Part shown: one piece after another, positions 32,701 through 43,595 of the stretch | Layout: every line of letters begins with the position of its first letter | How positions within the stretch are numbered: position 1 is the stretch's first letter | Made by a program: the position numbers and the translations under genes | From: Oikopleura dioica | Taxonomy: Eukaryota > Chordata > Appendicularia > Copelata > Oikopleuridae | DNA: 64,000 nt | Assembly: GCA_907165135.1 (NCBI GenBank) | Contig: OU015566.1 | Location: 13,686,157 to 13,750,156, forward strand | Reading direction: 5' to 3' | Notes under the pieces: model-generated | The model's database searches: none | What the model saw: only the letters and a program-made list of their open reading frames with translations | What the model was told of the DNA's origin: nothing

Positions 32701-35041
32701 ATGAAGCAAAAATTAAAACGAAATTTCGATAATTTCTCTTGTGGATAAATTATCGAAAATTATTTTTATTCCTAAAAACGAAGTTTTAATCAACAGCAAA
32801 AAGGAAAATATTTTTAGAACTATTGAGACCATCAAATAAAATCTTTCATAAAACCAATGAGTATTATCTTTTCAGAATATCATTAGTAAAGCCTTTCCTT
32901 GAGGCGCCGCAGCGGCGCGACCAGTCTCCGACCATCTCGGATCATGAGTTGGAATTTCATTGATAAAATCGTGGCTCAATTGAATCGCAGTCGAGTTCAC
33001 ATCCCCCACAGTAGCGAGCAGTCCTTTCGCTTCATTTTTATTTCCCCGTGCAAACTGCAAAATCGCCGCCTGAAGTCGCAACTTTGGATTGTCAGATCCG
33101 GCCATTTGCTCCATCGACTCGATCGATCCCATCGACGAGATCTCTTCCGTGTAGCTTTTCGATCTTCCGATCATCGTTTCCGAGAGCGTCTCCGTGTTCA
33201 ACTTTTGCATCGTATTTTTCATCACCAACCCTCTTTTCGTCAAAACCACCACTTTTCCGTCAAAAGCGCCGACCGACAAAATTTCATCGAGTTTTTCGAC
33301 GTCGCAATCTTCGCCCAACCAAAGTCGACTGGCTGAAACAACCGCTGATTCAGTCATGTAAGGGAGGATTACGGAGGCTTGGTGGTTTTGAGGGAGGCTG
33401 ATGATTTTCGAGTCGAATTCGTAGCTTTCGTTTAGCATTTCAGAAAGGCTAAAAGAGGGAGGAAAATGAGGCCTTCTTTTCAACCAAAAAATCCCGCTTT
33501 CTTATTGGTCAAAGCCTGTTTTTGAGCGTTTTGATTCGCCAACGGCATTTTCCCTCCCTAACCTGATAATCTTCAATTTCATCTTTTCGCCAAAAGAAGA
33601 AAGAAAGCCAATGTACTTGGAGTTCCCGTAAATGCTCAGCAAAGAATCAGAATCATCATCAATCACGTGTTCCTTCTCCATGGACGTTCGCAACTGCGCC
33701 TGGTCGCCCAAAACATCCCAAAGTTGAATTTCGTCTTTTTGAAAAATCAAAACTAATTCGTCGACCATCGTCGACAGCGGCGGGTGCTCAAAAGTCTCGC
33801 TGCTCGCCCAAAGCGAACTGATTGTTCTGCTCAAGAAGCCGGTTTGCTTCTGATTTCGGTGGATTCTAGCACTGACGGAGGAGTTGGAGATGGAAAGGCC
33901 GACGAGACCGGCTTTGGAGGTGACGGCGACGATGCGGTTTTTTGAAGAGTGGAGTTGTTGGACGATTTCGCCGGCTTTAATTGGATGAAAAAGGGGGTCC
34001 AAATTCGGGTCAGGAAAATATTGACAAATCTGTGCGATTGCAATAAATCGAAGCTATAAATCTGAGTGTTCAACATAAAAGCGCAAATCAGGGGTTCTTT
34101 TGCATGAACAGATAAAATGAAGCAAATAATGAAAGGATCTCGAAGAAAAATGTACCACTACGAATCTTGATTTACATCTCAGAACAAAAAATTGACTGTG
34201 TCACTTATCTTACCGGGAAAATAAAATTGTGTAAAAGTCAAACAAAATAATGATCTTATCTGTAGATAAAGATTGTTTAAAAATGATGATATCAATCTTA
34301 TCTTTTCTGATAAGAAGAAACAGGCGCTGAAAGATTAAAAAAGTCGATTTTGCTTTATATTGATGCTATAAATCTGATCTTTTTTCGCATAAAAGCGAAA
34401 GCGAAAATTTGTACTCACCAAAAAATTTGAAAATGAAGCAAAAATTGAAAAGAAATTTCTGTAATTTAGTTTCTTGAATTCGAAATTAAATTATCGAAAA
34501 TTTTTTTTGATGAATTTCAAGTTTAGGACCTGAAGTCCCGAATCATCAATTACGGCTGTCCTCGCGTGTGCGATTCACATTTTCTATGTTTCAAATGAAA
34601 TAAATTTCAATTGTGATTGAAAAAAAATCAAGCTTTCGTTCATCCATTTCCTTCAACAGGCACTCTAAAATCAATCCACCTCGTTTCATCAGAATACTTC
34701 GGCCAAAACCGGCCAGATCCAGAAATAGAAATAAAACAAGCAGATTGCTCGACAATCGCAAAGTTCTTCGCCGAAACATTCGAATTGACCGGCGTCTGCA
34801 CTCTGAAACTCGTCGTCTTTTGGTTCATTTTCCAGCAGTGGAGGCTCTCGCCCGCGGCGACGCAAGCCCAGCCATCGTTCAAAATCGCAGCGCTGGAAAC
34901 GGACTGGTCTTTTAGCAGCTCGGCGATGTGTACGGGAACGCTAGAACCGCCCCCGAGGCGAGAAGCGGAGGGAGACGCCCGGGGCGAGTTGCCGAGTCGG
35001 AGGCGGGAGCGTTTTGAACTACTCCCTTTTGGAGTGAACAT
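29703..35041 (-). CDS. NUP133 orthologue (Y-complex nucleoporin)
   Basis: It begins MFTPKGSSSKRSRLRL and continues with a beta-propeller-like N-terminal half (NDGWACVAAGESLHCWKM; ISGSGRFWPKYSDETRW; SRTISSLWASSETFEHPPL; TMVDELVLIFQKDEIQLWD). The alpha-solenoid half includes FINEIPTHDPRWSETG, RLTPQDVFYAKVTEVGDIV and HVKAGNSNSESQKEF. It ends PVLSYILSAAIEFHAERLDG, with the stop TAG at 29705-29703. Order and motifs match vertebrate Nup133 (GGWACL, DPRW, PADVFFREVSQVDTI). The product is a scaffold component of the nuclear pore and, in mitosis, of kinetochores (family knowledge). Most introns are short, but two (about 31665-32870 and 34030-34600) are inflated by repeats. Confidence 0.85.
31883..32447. 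repeat. Hairpin repeat with 9-bp tandem units (AAGGGCAAC) in a NUP133 intron
   Basis: At 31883 the phrase CCTGAAAATATCAACAAGGG begins a run of 9-mers AAGGGCARC. At 32361-32447 the same phrase is followed directly by its inverted copy containing about six units of GTTGCCCTT/GCTGCCCTT and ending GATATTTTCAGG, forming an 87-bp hairpin. A diverged single copy (CCTAAAAATATCAGCAAGGG) is at 49812-49845. The architecture matches the GGCACGAAT element at 8360-8866 although the 9-mer differs. Confidence 0.65.
32630..34500. repeat. Threefold dispersed repeat in two NUP133 introns
   Basis: Segments at about 32630-32770, 34045-34135 and 34365-34500 share the order GCTATAAATCTGA, a T/A-rich block, ATAAAAGCG or ATAAAAAGCG, and AATGAAGCAAAAA(T). 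Two of them end with a similar AAATTATCGAAAATT block. They lie in different introns of the same gene, separated by an exon. Confidence 0.5.
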
Positions 35042-35349
35042 TCTGAAAGGAGGAAAGGGGTTAAATTTATAATGTTATGAAAATGAGAAAAGAAACGGTT
35101 TTCACGATTTTTACGACTTCATTGATTAATTTTTTTAGTCAAAATTCAAATATAAATTGATGAAGAACATTTTCTCTGTTTGGTAGAACAAGAATCATAA
35201 TTGTGTTTCTCTTGAAAATTCCCTTTTTCTCTCCAAGCGCCTTTTCCGCCTCGACCAATCGGCGCGCGCGTCGAGATTCCCCTTCTCCCGCGCTGGAAAT
35301 TCCTGCTAGTTTTTCGAATCCTTAGAGAAAGCCCAGAAGATCAAGAAAA

Positions 35350-37458
35350 ATGGAATCGCTGGATGCTTGGGTTCATCAACAGCACTTTGAAAAATGGAGC
35401 GATAAATATTTTAAAACTCAAGGTCAGTTTTCTTAATTTTCCCTTTTTCTCCAACTTTTGTTCCAGAGAACCGAATGAACAACGCACTGGTGACCCAACT
35501 GATCACCACCACTCTTCGCCAGCAACAGCAAGCGAGAACAACAACAGCAGTCAACAATTTGCTTCAAAATGCGCGAAGAGCTCAAAATAACCTTCCAGAC
35601 GTTTTCACCGCTCGAGTCACAATTCCTGCAGTTTTTCGAAGAATTCTAGCAGAACTCATAGGCAAGTCTTTCTTATATTCTTTATTTCTTATTTATCTCA
35701 TTTTTCGATTTTAAAAGTCATTCGTAAACATTATCAGCAATCTTTTATCTTGAGACTCATTTTTTAAACCATATAAATTGCACCTATCGTAGTGAGTTAC
35801 TTCCTAAACCAGTAAAAAGTTTCATTTTTCTGAGTTCTGAAATAATGAAAATGTGTCTTCTTATATAAGCCAAGCAAGGTGTGACATTCATCTTGCCTGA
35901 AAGCGAAGCAAATCATTCAGTCTTTTAGGCAAGAAACTCCAATATCTTGCCAGAAAACCCCTTTTTTCGACCGTCTCGGTATATTCCTACCCTAAAACTC
36001 TCTCCTCAGACTCCTGTTTCATCATGCTTGCAAAGATAATTTTCCTGCTGATCATCTACTCCGATTCCTTCGCCACGATATTTTCCCCTTCCCAAGAAGT
36101 GCTCGAAAACGTCATCGCCGATTTGACCTCAACTTTTCTCCTCCAAACGACTTTTATCGACGAAGTTTACTACGATGATATCGCACAAATGGACTTTTCA
36201 AACGGAATGGGCGACGATCTGCTTACTGTAAGTCAACTGATTCTTGAGAAAAGGGGTTGATAATGGTTTTAGTCTTGGCTGACGCTTCTCAACTTCAAAG
36301 TGATGGTGATTTTCTACGAGACGTACTGTACTTATCAATGGGAAGCCACTTTAGGTAAGACGCCGAAGATTTTGGAGGGTATCAAGAGTTTATTATGTTG
36401 ATCAATTCTTTAGTAAGTTGTCAATAATTCGCAAGTTTTCATTAATCTCCCGGTAGTCGTCAGCTTCTTTTCGTTCTTTGGCACTGATGCAAGTCTGGCA
36501 AAGTTCTGAGTCTTTACTGAATCTAGCTTTTCTCGCCTCGTGCCCGAGAACATTCAAAGTTTGCATAACGCCTTTGAAAAACCAGTGGCGATCCGCAGGC
36601 TGAGGGCAGATGTGTTCAAAGAAATGGTCGAAGGAAAGACCTTGGCATTGCTTGTCCATGCACTTGAACAAAAGTCGCCAAAGATATTCATTCCTCTTTG
36701 GGACCTTACAAGCGCAATATCGTCCATGACTTTCGATATTATTTCGTGTCATGAGACAGCCAAAGCACTGTAAAAGATCAGCCTTGGTTTGGTCACAGGA
36801 GTTTTTGTACACATCCGCCGGAAACTCTCTTTGAAAATTTTAATTTGTTTTATAAGTAATTTTACCTGCAATAGTGGCAAAATCCGAGAGTAGGAGTCCT
36901 TATAAAAGAGGGTCCTAAATCTCCATCAGCAATGTCCACGGCAAATTCGAAAGGGATTTTTCTATGATCACACATTTCTGATTATTTTAAAGAGCGCCTT
37001 GACGCTGCCACTTTCGCAACTCTGGTATTGATCAAGCTCGGTTTCTGATTGTAAACTCAAGCCAGCAACACCAACGAATAAATACGGAAATCTTAGTCAT
37101 TTGTTGATTCAACATCATATGCATTTTTCTCGCCCCAGGCTCTTTCTTGCGGAGTCACAGTATAATTACATCTGACTCAAGCTCATCATCATTTTCAGGA
37201 AAACTGATCTGCGGCATGAAAATCGTCCACGTCAAGTCACACAGCCACCTTCAATGGGAAGCAGACAACCGTCACGTGAAAATCCTCGAGTGCCAAAAAG
37301 TCGGATTGAAAGGCGCTTTCTGCCGCTCCTTATTCAAGAATCTCTCCGCTCTGCTCATGGTTCCAGGCCACATGACGCCGCTCTTCAACAAAATGAGAAG
37401 AGCGATTTATGACTCCGCTGCCTGTACAATCGTCGTTCGAAATCTTCAAAGAGTCTAA
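35350..37458 (+). CDS. FAM8A1-like RDD-domain membrane protein, 275 aa
   Basis: Five exons (35350-35422, 35467-35661, 36010-36227, 36273-36354, 37199-37458) join in phase. The N-terminus MESLDAWVHQQHFEKWSDKY is soluble and Gln-rich. The second half carries hydrophobic segments (MLAKIIFLLIIYSDSF; SWLTLLNFKVMVIFYETYCT) and the RDD-type pattern EATLGKLICGMKIVHVKS ... SLFKNLSALLMVP ... AIYDSAACTIVVRN. In human FAM8A1 the corresponding run is TPGKFLLGLRVV ... ALIKNFS ... TAYDIVAGTIVV. FAM8A1 is an ER membrane cofactor of the HRD1 ubiquitin ligase in ERAD (family knowledge). The intron at 35662 has a GC donor. The 844-bp last intron holds an antisense gene. Confidence 0.7.
36402..36975 (-). CDS. 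Nested antisense gene in the FAM8A1-like intron: Cys-rich protein, about 170 aa
   Basis: Two exons (36975-36866 and about 36837-36402) join by a 28-30 nt GT-AG intron to give a start MCDHRKIPFEFAVDIADGDL and a body rich in Cys pairs: CHYC, CDQTKADLLQCFGC, YCACK, CMDKQC and CQTC, with His residues between them (FDHFFEHICPQPADRHWF). This spacing suggests two or more zinc-binding sites, possibly a RING- or TRAF-like fold, but I do not recognise the family. It lies wholly within the 36355-37198 intron of the gene on the other strand. The interval 37000-37190 presumably contains its promoter. Confidence 0.6.
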
Positions 37459-37890
37459 CATTCAAGCTATCCTTTCTGTAGTAACTTTTCGTAGAAAAAA
37501 ACATGTCAAAATTGAAATTTTAAAGTTTCTTTCTGTTCAAAATATGGCTTATTTTCTATAAAAGAATCACTGGTAAAAATATATTGATAATGTAACAAAT
37601 TCAACAAAGAAAATTATTAAGATTGAATATTGAATTATCCTTAGATCAAAAGATGGAAAGCTCAAGAAAAATCGCGGTCGGTGAAACCAACTCAAGTGAG
37701 TCAAGCCATTTTCTCTAGTTCCCCCGGTTTTTCGTGATTTTTTCTCTAGATAACTTGAGAATTTTACTTTTCGGGAAACAATTTCCAACTAATGTTCTAG
37801 GACTATTCTATTCATTCACTTATGTACTAAATACATCCTCATTTTTTTGTCGATAAGAGACTCTCACACCCTTCTGTTTAGAGATTAACA

Positions 37891-38924
37891 ATGGCGGAAA
37901 CCGAAGCTGTTCCAAAAACCGAAGAAAACACCGTTGATTTGAACCCTACTGCGGATCAGTCCACCGAAATCGACCTTGAATACGACTTTGAGGTACCTCT
38001 TGCTCCTTCCTTATCTTCATTATTCAACCCTTCTTAGAACTACCCAGAAACTTTCTTCGAAAACTTCAGCAGCACAAAAGATCAGAAAGTCTTCAACAAC
38101 GGCTCGCTAGTCTGCATTTCCAGCGAGAAACGAGTTCGATTTCCCTGTTGCATTTCCGCGCTTTCTATCAGAATTCCGAAGCTCAACCAGGAATTTCACA
38201 AGGCGAAGAAGAGAATGCTCGAAACTGGCTTTTTGAACACTTCTATTGATCTACAACTCCCCGATTTTCGACAGGTACAAGCTACTCGGATTTCCCTTCT
38301 CACTAAAAATTTAGGAAAATACGTCTTCTGCCGAAACCGCGCTGCGAATAATCTTCCAGTACGTCTTCCACGGTCACTTTAATGTCTCTCCGATGGCGAT
38401 AAAAAACGTCGCCGTCCTCGCCGCCTATCTTGAAATCGACCCGATCCTCGAAGCTCTGCCGACCGCGGCGGAGAATTTGGACATTTCAGACTTTGACATC
38501 GAGGTTTACAAAAAGATCGCGAGTGGGTTGGGCGAAATGAGTGTGGTTGGACTCGAGAAGTTTACGAATGTCTTTGGCGGGCAAAAACGAAACAAGGTAG
38601 GGAAGACAACATCGCTTCTTTTCGATTTACGCCCACTTTTAGCCAGCCCAAAAGCGCACAGCCGCGAATACTGCCACTCTTCAAGAAGCAAAGAAAGAAA
38701 GCCCGCAGCCAAAGAAACAGCGGCCTTCCGAAGAACCCGTTCCAGATGAAAACTCGTTTGTCATCAGAGATTCCATGGCAGAAGAAGATAAAGAGGAGGA
38801 CAAAATGGAGACGACGACAGATGCAGGAGAGATCCCGGGCTTGGAGGAGCCAAAAGAAGGAGAAAAAGAAGAGGAAAAGGCAGAAGAAAAGAAGGAAGAG
38901 GAAGCAGCAGCGGCGGAGGAATAG
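37891..38924 (+). CDS. BTB/POZ-fold protein with acidic C-terminus, 300 aa
   Basis: Four exons (37891-37992, 38038-38274, 38315-38596, 38643-38924) give exactly 301 codons. After an acidic N-terminus (MAETEAVPKTEENTVDLNP) comes a BTB-like core: KVFNNGSLVCISSEKRVRFP, SIDLQLPDFRQ, ALRIIFQYVFHGHFNV and NVAVLAAYLEIDPILEALP, then a BACK-like start (DFDIEVYKKIASGLGEMSV). The tail is basic then very acidic (KEEDKMETTTDAGEIPGLEE, KEEEAAAAEE). An acceptor CTGTTTAG nine bases before the ATG suggests trans-splicing. The specific orthologue is not recognised; BTB proteins often dimerise and recruit cullin-3 or transcription cofactors. Confidence 0.7.
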
Positions 38925-39456
38925 GCTGATATTTATTGAATCCATTTATCTTGCAAGTTAAAGTTACTACTGTCCAAAAATGATGCAACTTCAATTAGAA
39001 TGAATAAAATTGTCTGATTATCAAATGAAAAATAAACGCTCAAGCTAAAGCTTTTCAAATGAAAAGAAATTTTTGATATATTGAAAGAGGTGGTTTAGAA
39101 TGATAAAACTGCTGATTCGGAGAAAGAGCGAGAAGTTCTCGCTTGTTCCGAAAAATATCTTTCGAGATCGGAACCTGCCTGCGAGGTTTAGGAAGAAGGA
39201 TGATCCGGTGAAGGAGATAAGGTCTGGTTTGGTTCACAAATGATTGGGCTTAGAGTTTTGTAAGAAATGGTTTATTTGGTGATACTTACGTACTAAAGTA
39301 GGCCGCTGGAAGAGTTGGAAGTTGCTTTCATTATCGTTTATTTCAATTACAATATTGATTCAATGAAGTGCCAAACCCATCACAGAATTCGTCGCACTCA
39401 AGAAACATGAACAACTTTTTGCCGACACAGGTGGAATGCGCAAGCTTCTTGGCACA

Positions 39457-40153
39457 GTCTCTCTCCTCATTTCCTCCTCCGTCGGTTATTGCTTGTACAA
39501 AACCTTCCTGTTCGAAGAACTCGAAGAAAACCTATCAAAATCGGAAGAAATTGCTTTACGAGCGGCTTATTTCAAATTTGGAACGTCTCATCTTGCTTAT
39601 TTAATTTTCCTTTTTCCTGGGTTGAATTGTATCTTTCCTCGACTTTGTTTGAAAATTTGGGGAGTGCAGTTGCTTTCAAGAGCACCCAAGAAATCACCAG
39701 TTGTTTTGCTCCAGCTTTATCTGATCGTTTTCGCGTAAGGGGTTTTTTGATCGATTTTTATAAAGAAAATTCTAGAGCTCTTGCTTCTGCAACTTCTATC
39801 GACCCTTATTCCATCGCTTGGATCGATTCTTTGCCCGAAGAAAAACGCCAGGCCGCGGAGAGCTGTTTAATTCACCCAGCATCTGGAATTTACGATCACT
39901 TGCCGTACATTTATCGAGTTCTTCACGCTGGTACTTTAAGCTACAAACATTTTCAATGCGAAAATGGATTTTTGGATAGCAAAGTCTTCAGCTTTTTACT
40001 TGACGAAAACATGAAGGAATCTTTGAGAGTGTGGATTTATTCAAAAAGGTTTGAGTGAAAAATATGCCTTCAGTGGAGAATTACTTGTTTTACTAGACAA
40101 GTGCTCATTGGAATGTTTGGAAACAGCAAACAGATGTCATCCAGCGAGCCGTG
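39457..40153 (+). CDS. Unrecognised membrane-anchored protein
   Basis: The ATG at 39457 opens RKLLGTVSLLISSSVGYCLY, a probable transmembrane or signal-anchor segment, then EELEENLSKSEEIALRAAYF and KFGTSHLAYLIFLFPG. A 61-nt intron (GTTGAATTG...TTTCAAGAG) can join this in phase to TQEITSCFAPALSDRFR. The frame continues through ATSIDPYSIAWIDSLPEEKR, GIYDHLPYIYRVLHAGTLSY and ENMKESLRVWIYSKR, and a 51-nt GT-AG intron leads to the end QVLIGMFGNSKQMSSSEP. The exact start is uncertain, because an upstream in-frame stretch ends at an ACACAG acceptor. I cannot name the family; a small mitochondrial or ER membrane protein would fit. Confidence 0.55.
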
Positions 40154-40521
40154 AAAAATTGAAAGACGATTTAATTTATTGCTTCTCTCTGTAATATTAC
40201 TGTACCGCTTCTTGTTGGATCGTGTTTTGTGCAAATGTGATGATTATACATAAAAATTTAACACTGTAAGTCAAGTTTTCTGCCGTTCTTAGTCATTTTT
40301 GGCCAAAAAGATAAAAAGAGCATTTGGCGGCTTCGGGACGGCTTTCGGACAGTCCAGATGTCGCCAGATGCGGGAGCATGATGCTCCGCGCGAGTGCTCT
40401 TCGCGCCGCACGTGCTACAACACTTTTTTGACTTCGCAAGCAAAAGAGAGAGAAAGGGGAAATAAAAATGAGCTTCTTTCAGACTTTCGAAAAAAGCGGT
40501 AAATCGAGAAAGATCGAGAAA

Positions 40522-43428
40522 TGGAGGGTGAAAACAATGACGAATCTAGGTAAGCAATGAAAATGAAAGATCCGTTTGCTTGAGTGGTGCTTTTCAGTCA
40601 GGAAGTATCAGAGCAAGTTGTCGAGGAGACTGTAGTCGAAGAAACAGTAGTTGAGCAGGCGAGAACTGAGCAAGAGCCGGAAAAAATGGATACTGCGGAA
40701 GAAATCGTCCAAGAAACGGTGGAGGAAACTTCGGCTGCTGCGGAAGAGACCGTGGAAGAAACGGTAGAGGAAACAGTCGAAGAAACCGTCGAAGAAACCG
40801 TTGAGGAAACGGTGGAGGAGACTGTTCACGAGGAAACAGTGGAAGCGGAGGAAGCAATGACAAACGAGGAAACCGTGGAGGAAACTGTTGAAGAGACCGT
40901 CCACGAAGAAGTTGTTGAAGATTCCAATGATGGTACGTACCCGGATGGGTTCCTTTCGTGGCCAATTCGAGAAATGTTCCTCTCGTGGCCATGCACCTCT
41001 CGTAGCCATGTTCCCCGAGTGGCCATCAATTGACGCCAGATATGATTCAGAGGAATTCTGATATCAAATAGGGTCTGCCAATCCACCCTCTACTATTTCT
41101 TCTAACTCCATTTGAAAAACTCCACTAGAAATGTGACATTCGTTACATTTTCAGTACTGTCGGAATTCTGGTATCAAGAAGGGTCGATCTTTCTCTTAGA
41201 AAATTCAAAATAATGATAAATTTATGTTTAAAGCTATAAACGATTCATATGATCAGTTATTATAATAAAAAAAATAAATTTAACGAAGCATCTTTTCAAA
41301 AACTCCACTCTTCACTCTTCTGAAGCGAAAATAGCTATAAAAATGCTCGAAATTTTACTATCAATCATGCCGAACTTATGCCGATTATATTATACAGAGT
41401 GGAAAATGCAGAAATACTTGCCATTTTATATTTTAAATGGAGTAAGAAGAAATAGTAGAGGGCAGATTGGCAGACCCTACTTGATATCAGAATTCCTCTG
41501 AATCATATCTGGCGTCAATTGATGGCCACTCGGGGAACATGGCTACGAGAGGTGCATGGCCACGAGAGGAACATTTCTCGAATTGGCCACGAGGGGAACC
41601 CATCCTACGTACCCTGCTCTTTTCATTTTTCATCTCGTTTACCCTTTTTTCAGCTATTCCAGAGCCGATGGACGACGCAGCAGACCAAATCGTCGAGGGC
41701 GGCTACGAAGAAGTCGTTAACGAAGAGACCGTCGAGAATGCTGAAGCTGAGGATTCGAACTCTCAGGACGCTAATTCCGCCGACCAGATCAATCTTGAAA
41801 ACGATGTGATGGAATCAACAACGAGCGTTCCTGTCGACAACGCGGACGACTCTGATTCCGACGACGATCAGGCGGATGATGACAACAAGCTAAACAAAGT
41901 AACCGATTCGGATTCAGGTAAAGCACTCACAAATCCTTTCACGATCAAAATCTGTCTGATAGACTCTGACAACGACGAGGGGCCAAAAGAAACCATCGCA
42001 TCAGATGATGAAGAAGCTCCAGAGCGGCAATACGGAAAGACTGGTCTAGAATCGTCGGATGAAGAAGATGAGGGCGAAACCTCGAAGCCAGCACCTACCG
42101 GTACCATTTTTTTAAAGCTTGCAATTCTAAATCCTTCATTCTAGGGCTAGAATCGGACTCAGACGACGAAGGTCCAGTCGATAGAACACCAGCGCCAGAG
42201 AAAGCTCCCCCAGCTCCAGCTGCTGATTCTTCAGATGACGATATCGGCCCGGTTGATTCTGGCCCCGTCGTTTCTGACTTCGATCTGATGATGCAAAAGA
42301 GAAAAGAGGAAAATCGCATGAAGCGAATGAAAAACAAGAAGAACGAGGGCGCGTTTATTTCGGATGTTGATGACTCGATCAACTCGATGATGAATCGAAT
42401 GAAAGAAGCTGCTGATGCTGATAAAGGTAACGAGAAAAAGAAAAGGGAATGTTGATTGGAATTTTAGAGGCAAATATCAACCGCCGCCCAGGATTCCGCA
42501 AAATGAAGATGCTGAAAGAAGTGGTCAAAAACATCTCAAAAAGCGACTTGAACGAGGTTCTCATCGAACACGGAATCATGAGTGCCCTTGCTGACTGGAT
42601 CTCTCCGCTTCCTGACAAGTCACTGCCATCGTTGACGATTCGAACCGAGCTTCTCAAAGTCCTCAAGAGGAACTTCTTACATGTTTCCGCCGAGACTCTC
42701 AAATTGTCTGGAATCGGTAAGGCGATCATGCTGCTTTACAAGCATCCAAAAGAGCTCCGAGAAAACAAGGTAAAATAGGGTTGAAAAAGACGTGTTAAAG
42801 ATTGTTCAGCAAATCTGCCGAGAGCTGGTTGCAAAATGGTCGCGCCCGATTTTCGGCCTCAACGACAACTTTACATCGATATCGCGCGAAGCTCGAGAAC
42901 AGCGGGATTTTGAACTTTTGCCAAAAACCAAAAAGAAGCGGCTGAAGGAATCGACCGAGGGCAAAGATGAGAGTCAGATGGAAGAAGCTGCCGATGTAAG
43001 AGCACTCTTTCAAGCTTCTTTCTACCGTTTTTATTAGGAGGAAGCCCTGAAACCAGGAAGAAAAGGTTTTATCAATCGAGCTCGAGTTCCAGCGCCGAGT
43101 AATCAAGAATACGTCGTTAGACCCAAGGTAAGCCCTTTTAGCTTGGTTTTTACAGCTTTTCCGCTTTTTCAATTCGTCAAAACAATTTGTAGTGGAATGT
43201 CGACGATGACGATTCGGGCGACGATGACAACCCTCGTCCAAAGAAAAAGCGAAGAAATGTGCCACACAAGAAATCTGCCGCTGAGGATCGTCTAGATCGA
43301 CAGCTCAAGGTACACTTAACTCTATTTCTTCCTAAATAACTCTTGAATTCCAGCGACAAATGGACGCAAAACGAAGCAAAAAGATCGCGCAGGGCGCAAA
43401 AGTCAATCTCCAGAAAATTTCCCTCTGA
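40522..43428 (+). CDS. IWS1 orthologue (transcription elongation factor, Spt6 partner), 605 aa
   Basis: Ten exons (40522-40550, 40598-40932, 41654-41917, 41963-42100, 42145-42426, 42468-42769, 42810-42995, 43038-43127, 43193-43309, 43354-43428) sum to 606 codons. The N-terminal half is disordered and acidic, with at least ten VEET repeats (about residues 20-130) and SD/DD clusters. The C-terminal half is the conserved IWS1/TFIIS N-domain: [105 protein letters not shown]1 travels with RNA polymerase II and Spt6 and links elongation to mRNA export and H3K36 methylation (family knowledge). Intron 2 (40933-41653) is made almost entirely of a foldback element; the others are 36-47 nt or a little longer. 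Confidence 0.93.
40933..41614. mobile_element. Foldback/MITE element forming IWS1 intron 2
   Basis: The left arm (about 40933-41115) and right arm (about 41433-41614) are near-perfect inverted repeats of about 180 bp. They include GGATGGGTTCC, TCGTGGCCAATTCGAGAAAT, GACGCCAGATATGATTCAGA and CTCTACTATTTCTTCT. The outer end, GGTACGTA, coincides with the splice donor (exon ..GATG|GTACGT). Subterminal DNA carries degenerate tandem copies of CTCTCGTGGCCATG. A third partial copy of GGAATTCTGGTATCAAGAAG lies inside at about 41160. No transposase is present. Confidence 0.8.
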
Positions 43429-43595
43429 GCAACAGAAAAATAGCAACACTGCTTCATGTCTTTTATTTTCAAAATTAGTGTGCGCGTTTATTTTCTTCTC
43501 CACCCATTTTAAAGTTATAAATATCCACCGAATGCTGCCAACACCTAAAATTCTAGCTCTTCAATTTTAAACCATTCAGAATCCGGGCCACAGAA

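Noticed and set aside
39101-39241. 46-codon plus-strand ORF starting MIKLLIRRKSEKFSLVPK, with a 60-codon antisense alternative
   Set aside because: It is short, has no homology, and both strands are equally open; I could not choose.
40594-41009. Antisense Arg/Leu/Phe-rich ORFs of about 130 codons over IWS1 exon 2
   Set aside because: They are the complement of the Glu/Val/Thr repeats and run on into the foldback element.
41519-41660. Start-of-ORF phrases MATRG... at both arms of the IWS1 intron element
   Set aside because: They come from the inverted-repeat arms (GGCCACGAGAGG units), not from a gene; the same words appear inverted at the other end.
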